From Arthrobacter bambusae (lineage in GTDB: Bacteria; Actinomycetota; Actinomycetes; Actinomycetales; Micrococcaceae), in contig NZ_JAUSSZ010000003.1 in the NCBI RefSeq assembly GCF_030812595.1, forward strand, positions 248,001 to 312,000: a DNA stretch of 64,000 bases. The letters run 5' to 3'. The notes under the pieces are model-generated. The model saw only the letters and a list, made by a program, of their open reading frames with translations. It was not told the origin of the DNA and did no database searches. The translations under genes were made by a program, and so were the position numbers. Of the stretch, positions 47,338-55,475 are shown piece by piece. Each line of letters starts with the position of its first letter. Within the stretch, counting starts at the first letter, position 1.

Positions 47338-47808
47338 TCACCGCAGGAGCTCCTCCAAGCGGTCCATCGATTCCTTGATGCCCGCGTCCATGCCGCTGGC
47401 CAATGCCATGTCCCGGGCCTCCACCGAGGGAAACACGGAATGCTGCACTACGCGTGTGCGGCCCCCGAGGTCTTCGAACCTGGTGGTATCCAACGTGACC
47501 TGTCCCGGGGCTCCGTCGAATTCGAAGGTCTGGATGATCCGCAATGGCTCCTGGACTTCGTGGAAGACCCCTCGGAAGCCGAACTCGTTGCCTTGGCCGT
47601 CCAAATGTGTGTAGCGGTAGCTGCCGCCTGTCCGGGCGTCATAGGACTCCAGACGCATTTCCAGGCGCCGCGGGCCCAACCATTTGACGACGAGTTCGGG
47701 ATCCGTGAAAGCCTGGAACACCCGCGCCGGCGTTGCATCGAAGTCCCGGCTCGTGTCGATGAACGGCGTGCCCGCCGTAACGTCAATGGTGGTTGTGTTG
47801 GTGTTCAT
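47338..47808 (-). CDS. SRPBCC / AHSA1-like domain protein
   Basis: A 156-residue START-like protein of the AHSA1 group (FDATPARVFQAFTDPELVVKW at the N terminus). The ATG at 47808 has GGAGAAG upstream and lies inside the 3' end of the ArsR gene, so the two genes overlap by 26 bases. ArsR plus SRPBCC is a frequent operon; the partner protein may bind a hydrophobic ligand. A longer in-frame start would only duplicate the ArsR tail region. Confidence 0.92.
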   Translation of the reverse strand: MNTNTTTIDVTAGTPFIDTSRDFDATPARVFQAFTDPELVVKWLGPRRLEMRLESYDARTGGSYRYTHLDGQGNEFGFRGVFHEVQEPLRIIQTFEFDGAPGQVTLDTTRFEDLGGRTRVVQHSVFPSVEARDMALASGMDAGIKESMDRLEELLR

Positions 47809-48238
47809 TGTTCTTCTCCTTTTCCTGATTGTTCTCTTGGGCTGTGCCGCCCCTTTCGACCGGATCTGCCGTGTTTCCGTCGGCATACGGGGACTTGCCG
47901 GCCAATAGTTCGTCCAGGCGGGCGAAACGTTCCTCGGCTTGAAGACGGTAGTTCTCGATCCACTCGGCCAAGGGCCCTAGCGCTGTCGTGTTCAAGTGGC
48001 ATGGGCGGCGCTGTGCTTCCCTGCTCCTCGTGATGAGCCCTGCGCCTTCGAGCACTTGGAGATGCTTGGAGATGGCTTGAAGGGTCATAGTGAACGGCTG
48101 GGCGATCTCATTGACGGTGGCATCACCCAGGGCCAACCGCGCGAGGATCTTCCGGCGCACAGGATCAGCGAGGGCCATGAATGCCCGGTTGAGCTGGTCC
48201 TCCGGATCCAGTACCGCTGCGCCAATCGTGTCCGGCAT
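47783..48238 (-). CDS. ArsR-family winged-helix regulator
   Basis: A 151-residue regulator. The winged helix is at about 15-100 (LADPVRRKILARLALGDATV, MTLQAISKHLQVLEGAGLI). No metal-binding CxC pair is seen, which fits the non-metal subgroup that accompanies SRPBCC proteins. The C-terminal 30 residues are hydrophilic, ending in a His/Asn-rich tail. It probably represses its own operon. Confidence 0.92.
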   Translation of the reverse strand: MPDTIGAAVLDPEDQLNRAFMALADPVRRKILARLALGDATVNEIAQPFTMTLQAISKHLQVLEGAGLITRSREAQRRPCHLNTTALGPLAEWIENYRLQAEERFARLDELLAGKSPYADGNTADPVERGGTAQENNQEKEKNNEHQHNHH

Positions 48239-48752
48239 GCGTCTCCCCCTGCTAGTCCATGCTCAAGCAAAGCTCTCCACAGTACTCAAGCAATTGGTTT
48301 ATCAACTAGTTCTTTGAATAACTTCAGCCTAAAACTGTGCATTGAGCCCGTCAAGATCCCCTGAATACGTTTTCCACAAGGGTTATCCACAGTGTGCGTA
48401 ACTTACAAGGGTGTAGTTCGGTGGTAAACCGACTTCCTCCCCCGAGATATCGGGGGTTGTGCATTGTTCTGGGGATTAGCGTCCACACCTGTGGATAACT
48501 TTTGCCCACGTGTTTGTGGGTATGTGGACAAGGAGTGGATTTTGCGGGGATATGTGGACAACCTCACCGCTGGGACTCGCGAGGGCCCGGTATCAACAGG
48601 GTTATCAACATTGTTAATAACTCACATCGCTGTAGTTCGGTATCGTTCCTGGCCCGTGAGGCCCGCGGTTCCGGGAGTATTCCCCTTTGTAGGCACAGGT
48701 TTTCCCCAACTGTGGATAACTTGTGGGTAGCTGCCTGTTGTTAAGTGCGTAA
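48239..48752. other. Intergenic DnaA-box cluster
   Basis: 514 bases without a gene. DnaA-type boxes: TTTTCCACA (48370-48378), TTATCCACA (48383-48391), TGTGGATAA (48490-48498), TGTGGACAA (48523-48531 and 48553-48561), TTATCAACA (48602-48610) and TGTGGATAA (48711-48719). It also holds an 11-mer direct repeat TGTAGTTCGGT (48412-48422, 48631-48641) and two copies of GTGCGTAACT (48394-48403, 48745-48754). The ArsR gene starts on its left and the orphan FtsW-type gene ends on its right. Confidence 0.82.
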
Positions 48753-50111
48753 CTACGAGACCGGAACGTGTTCGGTCTGGGAGGCGACGGTTTGGGGCCT
48801 GCGGGCCGCGTCACTGATCCGCAACAGCAGGGCGACGATGATCCAGTTGGCAAGGAGGGACGATCCGCCCGCGGAGAGAAACGGCGTCGTCAGTCCAGTG
48901 AGGGGAATGAGCCGGGTGACGCCGCCGATAATGATGAAGCATTGAAGAGCCATGGAGAAGGCCAGACCACAGGCAAGGAGCTTCCCGAAGGCATCGCGAA
49001 TGCCCAGGGCGGCCCTGAATCCCCTCGTGAAAAGGAGCAAATAGAGGAGGACGATCGCGAACAGCCCGATCAGGCCGAGTTCTTCACCAAGGGAGGCGAT
49101 GATCATGTCGCTGTTCGCGAAAGGCACAAGGTCCGGGCTTCCGAGTCCGAGGCCCTTTCCGATCAGGCCGCCGTCGGCCATTCCGAACAGGCCCTGGACA
49201 ATCTGGGCGCTACCTCCGGGAAAGCGGGTGAAGACCTGGGGATCGAAGGCGTTGATCCATGCGTCGATGCGCAAGCCGACATGGGAAAAGATCTTTGCTG
49301 CGGCGTACCCGCCCAGAAGCATGAGCACGACGCCGAGGACGAGCCAGCTGGCCCGGCTCGTGGCCACGTAGATCATCACAATGAACAGGCCGAACAACAA
49401 TATCGACATGCCGAGGTCGTGCTGGAAGACCAGTACGCCAACACTCGCGGCCCAAGCAGTGATCATCGGCCCCGTGTCCTTGATCCTGGGAAACTGCAGT
49501 CGCCCGAATTTCCTGCCGGCCAACAAGATCAAGTCCCGGTTGGAGGACAGGTAGCCGGCAAAGAAGACGGCGAGCGTAATCTTCACGATCTCGCCGGGCT
49601 GGAACTGCAGGGACCCAAGGCGTATCCAGACATTCGCGCCGTTGATGTCTCCGGCGGAAATGCCAGGGACGAGGGGAAGGATGAGGAGGACGGCGCTGAC
49701 CGCGAGTGCAATGAAGGTGTACCGGCGCAAGAGCCGGTGATCCTTCAAGAACCACAGCACCGCGGCCGCGACCAGGATGGAGACGACGGTCCACGTCAGC
49801 TGATTGGTCCCCGCATTGGTGCCGTTTGACGTATCCAGGCGTCGGATCATGGCGATGCCGAGGCCGTTCAGCGCCACCACAATCGGGAGGATCACCGGAT
49901 CCGCATACTTCGCCTTGAACCGCAGGACAACGTGGAAGATCGCGGCCAGCGCCGTCAAGGCAATCGACTGGAGCCAGAATCCGCTGTCTAGGGCTTGTTT
50001 CTTGTCCACGCTGGTCATTGCAAGGGCGCCGATTCCGACGCCAAGTGCCAGTACCAACAGCACCATCTCCACGTTTCGGCGAGGCTTCGCCGGAATCGCT
50101 TGCTGGCTCAT
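48753..50111 (-). CDS. FtsW/RodA/SpoVE-family protein, second copy
   Basis: A 452-residue polytopic SEDS-family peptidoglycan glycosyltransferase with about twelve helices. It is closely similar along its length to the copy at 62373-63740; for instance both contain KYADP..LPIVVALNGLG, VKITLAVFFAGYLSSNRDLI or its near equivalent, and GVTRLIPLTGLTTPFLSAGG. I prefer the ATG at 50111 because AAAGAAG is 6 bases upstream. Unlike the other copy it has no class B PBP or kinase gene beside it. It may act in elongation, septation or a condition-specific role. Confidence 0.92.
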   Translation of the reverse strand: MSQQAIPAKPRRNVEMVLLVLALGVGIGALAMTSVDKKQALDSGFWLQSIALTALAAIFHVVLRFKAKYADPVILPIVVALNGLGIAMIRRLDTSNGTNAGTNQLTWTVVSILVAAAVLWFLKDHRLLRRYTFIALAVSAVLLILPLVPGISAGDINGANVWIRLGSLQFQPGEIVKITLAVFFAGYLSSNRDLILLAGRKFGRLQFPRIKDTGPMITAWAASVGVLVFQHDLGMSILLFGLFIVMIYVATSRASWLVLGVVLMLLGGYAAAKIFSHVGLRIDAWINAFDPQVFTRFPGGSAQIVQGLFGMADGGLIGKGLGLGSPDLVPFANSDMIIASLGEELGLIGLFAIVLLYLLLFTRGFRAALGIRDAFGKLLACGLAFSMALQCFIIIGGVTRLIPLTGLTTPFLSAGGSSLLANWIIVALLLRISDAARRPQTVASQTEHVPVS

Positions 50112-50175
50112 GGGCATCTTCTTTCGTGGATCTCGGGGCGGCCGGGCGGGTCCGGTCCAGTGGACCGAGATCGGG

Positions 50176-50235
50176 TCAGTGGCTCGACATAAGGTTCAGT
50201 GGCTCAACATAACGTTCAGTGGGCCATCATAGCCG
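50176..50235. repeat. 20-bp tandem repeat upstream of the second ftsW-type gene
   Basis: Three consecutive 20-base units start TCAGTGG at 50176, 50196 and 50216; the first two are 18/20 identical (TCAGTGGCTCRACATAASGT) and the third has diverged. A fourth, weaker CCAGTGG lies 19 bases before. On the minus strand each unit carries TTATGTYGAGCCACTGA. The array lies about 65 bases before the start of the gene at 50111, where a regulator could bind. Confidence 0.8.
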
Positions 50236-50272
50236 CAGCAGCTGGGCGCCGGTCGGGAACAAACCCGGTCGA

Positions 50273-51339
<1,067 letters not shown>

Positions 51340-51343
<4 letters not shown>

Positions 51344-51702
51344 GCCGATTCCTGTTCTGCGCGGTGGTGGGCAGGAGTACCGCCCAAGGCGTGTTCTGCT
51401 TGGAATATCGCATCCGCGACCAGCTGGCGTGCATGCTCGTTCTCCAGCCGGTACATGACCCTGGTTCCGTCCTGCCGCGTGGAAACCATTCTCGCCAAGC
51501 GCATTTTGGCAAGGTGCTGCGAGACCGCAGCCGGCGACTTCCCCACGCGCTCCGCCAGCGCCCCAACGGCCATTTCGCCGTCCCGGAGCGCCAGGACGAT
51601 CCGGACCCTCGTGGCATCGGCCAGCATCGCGAACACTTCGACAGCCAATTCAACGTATTGGCTGTCGACTCCCAATGAGCAGGCCTTACTATCTGCATTC
51701 AT
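51340..51702 (-). CDS. ArsR/SmtB-family metal-responsive regulator
   Basis: A 120-residue ArsR/SmtB protein: LADATRVRIVLALRDGEMAV, then VGKSPAAVSQHLAKMRLARM and VMYRLENEHARQL. The C-terminal His-rich tail (HHRAE) and the Asp/His positions of helix 5 (NEHARQLVADA) fit an alpha-5 metal site that senses Zn, Ni or Co. It heads the operon with the CDF transporter, which it would repress in the absence of metal. Confidence 0.95.
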
Positions 51703-51710
51703 ATGCAGAT
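51691..51710. promoter_or_regulatory. Candidate ArsR/SmtB operator
   Basis: A perfect 8-bp inverted repeat ATCTGCAT / ATGCAGAT with spacer TCAT. It overlaps the start codon of the ArsR gene, so bound repressor would block the promoter or translation start. The form differs from the classic ATATATG..CATATAT type only in detail. Confidence 0.65.
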
Positions 51711-52005
51711 TCTTTCACACTTTCCGGCCAGACCCGTGTCGAGGACTCGGGACTTGCTCCGGGGAGTCGTTCTGAGCAATGCACGGGAGGGCCCGAATGA
51801 AGTTCTCAACGCTTTCGCGGTGAACTCTCAGTGAACCCGTGAGTACAATCCACAGGGTTGTGCACATTGGGCAAAACCACAGGCCACGGGCGTGAAGGCC
51901 GGGCCATCACCCGAATGTCGCGGGTCCAGACCTCAGATGCATGGATGTCCACATGAATTGTCCACAGCTGTGGATAAAGTTACGCACTTCTGTGGAAAGA
52001 AGGCA
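51711..52005. other. Intergenic region with DnaA boxes
   Basis: About 295 bases with no gene. It contains TTGTCCACA (51958-51966) and TGTGGATAA (51969-51977), separated by 2 bases in opposite orientation, TGTGGAAAG (51991-51999), and a reverse copy of the 10-mer GTGCGTAACT (51978-51987). A TTGTGCACA at 51858-51866 is a weaker match. The arsR promoter lies at its left end. Confidence 0.7.
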
Positions 52006-52608
52006 TCACTGCCAGACTCCGGAGCTTCCCCGCCGATGGCTGTCCAGCAAATGCGTATCGATCATGCCGATCGCCTCCATCAACGCATACATGGTGGTGG
52101 GGCCCACGAAAGCGAAACCCTTCTTACGCAGGGCCTTGGACAGGGCAATCGACTCCGGCGATTGGGTGGCTACGTCAGCAAAGGTCCGAGGCTCGGGCGT
52201 CGACTCCGGTTGGAACGACCACACGAAATCCACCAACCCGCCCTCGCTCCGCAAGGCTATGGTGGCCTTGGCATTGGTGATGGCTGCACGGATCTTGAGG
52301 CGGTTGCGCACAATCCCCGGATCCTGCATCAGCCGGTCGACGTCAGCCTCCGTGAAAACCGCGACCCTTTCAGGGTGGAAGTCCAGGAAAGCGGACCGGA
52401 ACCCCTCGCGCTTGCGCAGGATGGTTGCCCAGGACAAGCCCGCCTGGAATCCCTCGAGGCTGATGCGCTCATAAAGGCCCTGTTCGTCCCGCACCGGCAT
52501 GCCCCACTCGTGGTCGTAGTACTCGCGCATGAGCGGGTCGACGGATGCCCATGGCGGCCGCGCCAGGCCGTCGTCGCCAATGATGGTGCCGTTCTCGGAC
52601 GGGGTCAT
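52006..52608 (-). CDS. tag: DNA-3-methyladenine glycosylase I
   Basis: A 200-residue Tag-type glycosylase. It removes 3-methyladenine from alkylated DNA. Typical stretches are PPWASVDPLMREYYDHEWG, YERISLEGFQAGLSWATIL and RNRLKIRAAITNAKA. GGAGG lies 7 bases upstream of the ATG. It follows alkB by 70 bases in the same direction and completes the alkylation-repair block. Confidence 0.95.
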   Translation of the reverse strand: MTPSENGTIIGDDGLARPPWASVDPLMREYYDHEWGMPVRDEQGLYERISLEGFQAGLSWATILRKREGFRSAFLDFHPERVAVFTEADVDRLMQDPGIVRNRLKIRAAITNAKATIALRSEGGLVDFVWSFQPESTPEPRTFADVATQSPESIALSKALRKKGFAFVGPTTMYALMEAIGMIDTHLLDSHRRGSSGVWQ

Positions 52609-52643
52609 GCGTTTTCCTCCACAGGAAGCCGGGCAGAAACTCT

Positions 52644-52671
52644 TGTTGACATTGTGCTGTTGACATTGTGC
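52644..52671. repeat. 14-bp tandem repeat between alkB and tag
   Basis: TGTTGACATTGTGC occurs twice without a gap (52644-52657, 52658-52671). On the minus strand, i.e. upstream of tag, it reads TGTCAACA twice. It may be a protein-binding site or a -35 element, or a recent slippage event. Confidence 0.75.
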
Positions 52672-52678
52672 CTAAGCA

Positions 52679-53374
52679 CTACGACATTCCCGTGACCCGC
52701 ATCGTGATGTTGATCCGTCCTCTCGACAGCCCGCAGCCTTCAGGAGCAGTTCCGGGGAGTACTTTGGTGATGCCGTGGTAGGCAAAACGGGATGCTCCCC
52801 CGAACACGAAGAGGTCTCCTGAGGAGAGTTCGACGTCGGCATACGGCTTGTTCCGCGTCTCCACGTTTCCGAAGCGGAAGACGCAACTGTCTCCGATGCT
52901 GAGCGAGACCACAGGGGCCCGGGACTTTTCGTCCTTGTCCTGGTGCATCCCCATCTTTGCGGCCTCGTCATAGAAATTCACCAGCGCAGCGTCCGGCGTG
53001 TAGCCGGCGGCTTCGGCGGTGTCGCCGTATGCCTCGAGCAATCCCTTGCGGCCCAAGCGAACCATCCAGTCAGGAAAGTCGAGAACCCGCCGCCCATTGA
53101 CGTCAAAGGCCTCGCGTGTGTATTTATAGGGCTGCCAGTGCCAGCCGAGGCAGACCGTCCGGACGGACATCGGGTGCCCTCCGGGCAGCACCGCGGCACG
53201 CAAAGGGACGGGACCCCGCGTCCACTCATCGAAACGGGCCACTATCCACTGCTGCTGCTCAAGGCTCAGCCAGCCCGGAACATGCACGGCGCCGGGCGCG
53301 ATCTCCCGTGGCCCGGCGTCGGGCGCGTCCGGCAACTCAAGGGGAAACAGTGGCTCCGTCCACCCGGCGCTCAT
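52679..53374 (-). CDS. alkB: AlkB-family alpha-ketoglutarate-dependent dioxygenase
   Basis: A 231-residue 2-oxoglutarate/Fe(II) oxygenase that reverses 1-methyladenine and 3-methylcytosine damage. The iron ligands are His and Asp of MHQDKDE and the distal His of FAYHGITKV; the 2-oxoglutarate-binding Arg is in GRINITMR. The ATG overlaps the stop of the upstream alkyltransferase by 4 bases (ATGA), so I prefer it to the in-frame ATG 30 codons upstream. Confidence 0.94.
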   Translation of the reverse strand: MSAGWTEPLFPLELPDAPDAGPREIAPGAVHVPGWLSLEQQQWIVARFDEWTRGPVPLRAAVLPGGHPMSVRTVCLGWHWQPYKYTREAFDVNGRRVLDFPDWMVRLGRKGLLEAYGDTAEAAGYTPDAALVNFYDEAAKMGMHQDKDEKSRAPVVSLSIGDSCVFRFGNVETRNKPYADVELSSGDLFVFGGASRFAYHGITKVLPGTAPEGCGLSRGRINITMRVTGMS

Positions 53375-53991
53375 GCTGCCTCGAGAGCCAACAAAGCGCG
53401 TTTGGCTTCGGTGCCGCCGAGGTAGCTGCCAAACGATCCGTCGGATTTCACTACCCGGTGGCATGGAACAATCACCGGCAACGGATTGGTGGCACAGGCC
53501 GTGCCGACGGCGCGCACGGCCCGCGGACTTCCGGTCGCCAACGCCACTTGCGCGTAGCTTTCAGTGTGGCCGTAGGGGATTTGCGGCAAGTGTTCCAAGA
53601 CGCTGAGGCGGAAGCCGCGCGAAAGGCTGAAATCAAGGGGCAGCTCGAACCGGTGCCGCACGCCGGCGAAGTACTCGTCCAGCTCGCGCGCCGCGGGAGC
53701 GAGGCGGTTCGGGGAGAAGAGGATGCGAGGACTGAGCCTTTCCGCGAGCAGCTGCAGCACGGCGTCGTGGTCTTCCTTTTCGAAGGCCACCCGCACCATC
53801 CCGCGCTCCGTGGCCGCCAGCAGCAGTTTGCCGATCGGGGAATCCACGGTTCGGTAGGCAATATCGAGGGCGTGCTGTTCAGCGGCCGCCGCTGCGAGGC
53901 GGTCATGGAGCCGCTGGATGGCGCCCGGTTCAACGGAATCGAAGGGTGCGAGCAGTTCGGAGACATCCGCTTCGTGATGGTGGATGGTCAT
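53371..53991 (-). CDS. Methylated-DNA-[protein]-cysteine S-methyltransferase (Ada C-terminal type)
   Basis: A 206-residue alkyltransferase that takes the methyl group from O6-methylguanine onto its own cysteine (PCHRVV). The catalytic domain also has YGHTESYAQVA and AVGTACATNPLPV. The extra N-terminal 40 residues do not contain the zinc-binding cysteines of full-length Ada, so it lacks the phosphotriester sensor. Its ATG overlaps the end of the sigma-factor gene by 4 bases. Confidence 0.93.
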   Translation of the reverse strand: MTIHHHEADVSELLAPFDSVEPGAIQRLHDRLAAAAAEQHALDIAYRTVDSPIGKLLLAATERGMVRVAFEKEDHDAVLQLLAERLSPRILFSPNRLAPAARELDEYFAGVRHRFELPLDFSLSRGFRLSVLEHLPQIPYGHTESYAQVALATGSPRAVRAVGTACATNPLPVIVPCHRVVKSDGSFGSYLGGTEAKRALLALEAA

Positions 53992-54494
53992 GGGGTTTCT
54001 CCTTTCACGTAGCTCAGGGAGCCACCGGCGAGAATGGTACGCAGGGCCTTGACGCCGTCGGTTCCCGCTCGACGAGCGGCATCAGGCGTTCCGCCGAGAA
54101 GCCCGGCTACATCCTTGTAAGGGAGTCCTGCGAGGTAGTGGTATGCCACCGCCTGGCGCTGCTTCGGCGGAAGCTGCCCGACGGCGTCGAGCACCTCCCG
54201 GTGACCGTCTCCGGGGATGCCGAATCCGGACGGTCGAACAGGCAGTTCATCCACGGGAACCGGCTGGCGGTCCTTGGCGCGGACGATGTCGATGGCTTTG
54301 CGGTGGGCAATGGTGACCAGCCAAGCCTGCACGTTGGCGCCGACCGGAAGTCCGGGGTAGGCCTTCAGCGCGGAGAGGAATGTTTCGGACCAGCCGTCTT
54401 CCGCATCATGGGCGCCGAGGACCGCGCGGCACACGCGCAGGACTGTAGGTCCATGCTCCCGGACTACCAGCTCGAACGGCTTCTTCGGCTCCAT
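53988..54494 (-). CDS. ECF-type RNA polymerase sigma factor within the alkylation-repair operon
   Basis: A 168-residue sigma factor with only regions 2 and 4. Region 2 is about 10-75 (FELVVREHGPTVLRVCRAVL, NVQAWLVTIAHRKAIDIVRA); region 4 is about 110-160 (LPPKQRQAVAYHYLAGLPYK). I chose the ATG at 54494 because it overlaps the TAA of ogt (TAATG). No anti-sigma gene is adjacent. It may switch on the repair operon under alkylation stress. Confidence 0.9.
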   Translation of the reverse strand: MEPKKPFELVVREHGPTVLRVCRAVLGAHDAEDGWSETFLSALKAYPGLPVGANVQAWLVTIAHRKAIDIVRAKDRQPVPVDELPVRPSGFGIPGDGHREVLDAVGQLPPKQRQAVAYHYLAGLPYKDVAGLLGGTPDAARRAGTDGVKALRTILAGGSLSYVKGETP

Positions 54495-55003
54495 TAGAAG
54501 AGCTTGCTTTCCTTCGCCGCCGCCGGTTCCTCGAGTTCCAGGAGGAACCGTTTGTTGTCCAAGCCGCCGGCGTATCCGGTGAGTTTCCCGTCGCGCCCCA
54601 CAACTCGATGGCACGGGATGATGATGCTCAAGGGATTGCGGCCGACCGCTGAACCAACGGCCTGGGAAAGGTTGCGATCGCCCAGTTCAGTGGCCAAGTC
54701 CCCGTAGCTGACGGTATTTCCATACGGAATCTGTTCCAGCCTGGCCCAGACCCGCTGCTGGAACGGATTCCCTGAAGCCTTGAAAGGGACACCGAACACC
54801 GTTCGCTCGCCTGCCAGGTACTCGCCGAGTTCAACGGCAGCCTGCTGGAACAAGGAATCCCCGGCTGGGACCGCTCCACCGAAGAACTCCGGAGGCGGCA
54901 TATGCCAATGTCCCTCGAAGAAGATGCCGGTCAGCAGCTCATCCCGGGCAGTCAGCGTGAGCTGACCCAAGGGGGAGGCAATGGTGGTGTGCCTGTTCGT
55001 CAT
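54494..55003 (-). CDS. ogt: Methylated-DNA-[protein]-cysteine S-methyltransferase
   Basis: A 169-residue O6-alkylguanine-DNA alkyltransferase with IPCHRVV and IPYGNTVSYGDLA. It is the first gene of the operon ogt-sigma-alkyltransferase-alkB(-tag). The start has no Shine-Dalgarno; a 5-bp palindrome (GTCTACTAGAC) lies immediately before ATG, so a leaderless mRNA is likely. This genome keeps two such transferases in one operon. Confidence 0.94.
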   Translation of the reverse strand: MTNRHTTIASPLGQLTLTARDELLTGIFFEGHWHMPPPEFFGGAVPAGDSLFQQAAVELGEYLAGERTVFGVPFKASGNPFQQRVWARLEQIPYGNTVSYGDLATELGDRNLSQAVGSAVGRNPLSIIIPCHRVVGRDGKLTGYAGGLDNKRFLLELEEPAAAKESKLF

Positions 55004-55045
55004 GTCTAGTAGACGCTACAGGCAGCCAAAATGTGAGGTCGCCGC

Positions 55046-55297
55046 TCAGGAGCGCCAGCGCGTGGTCATGAGGAAGCCGACGATCGCGATGCCGAAACCC
55101 GCCACGATGTTCCAGGAGGCCCACGCCGGCACGGGAAGCTGGCCGCTGGTGATGTAGAACGTGATGATCCACAGCAAGCCAATGATCATGAGGCCGAACA
55201 TGACCGCCTTGTACCAGACGGGGTTCGGCTTGTACTGCTGCGTGGTGGCCGCTTCGGTGGGGCGGGCGGCCCTCTTGCGGGGCTTGGACTCGGGCAC
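55046..55297 (-). CDS. crgA: Cell division protein CrgA
   Basis: An 83-residue small membrane protein with two transmembrane helices (about 34-55 and 62-80) and an N-terminal basic tail (ESKPRKRAARP). CrgA interacts with FtsZ and peptidoglycan synthases in actinobacteria. The GTG at 55297 has AAGGAGGATCC upstream. It is divergent from the sortase gene. Confidence 0.95.
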   Translation of the reverse strand: MPESKPRKRAARPTEAATTQQYKPNPVWYKAVMFGLMIIGLLWIITFYITSGQLPVPAWASWNIVAGFGIAIVGFLMTTRWRS

Positions 55298-55475
55298 GGA
55301 TCCTCCTTGGCCGGCTGAATGAAAGGCCGAGCACGGGCTTGATATCCTGCAGGAAGGAAAATTCCAGCGGTCAACGCGCACGCGGCAATTCCGGGGTTCG
55401 TTCTAGCAGACAAGTCTAGCCGGATTTCGGGGACTGCCCGTCGTCGGGCATCCGCGCCTGTGAAGAGGAGATCCA

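Noticed and set aside
48361..48752. A functional second chromosome origin
   Set aside because: No initiator gene adjoins and no clear AT-rich unwinding element was seen; a DnaA-titration or regulatory role is simpler.
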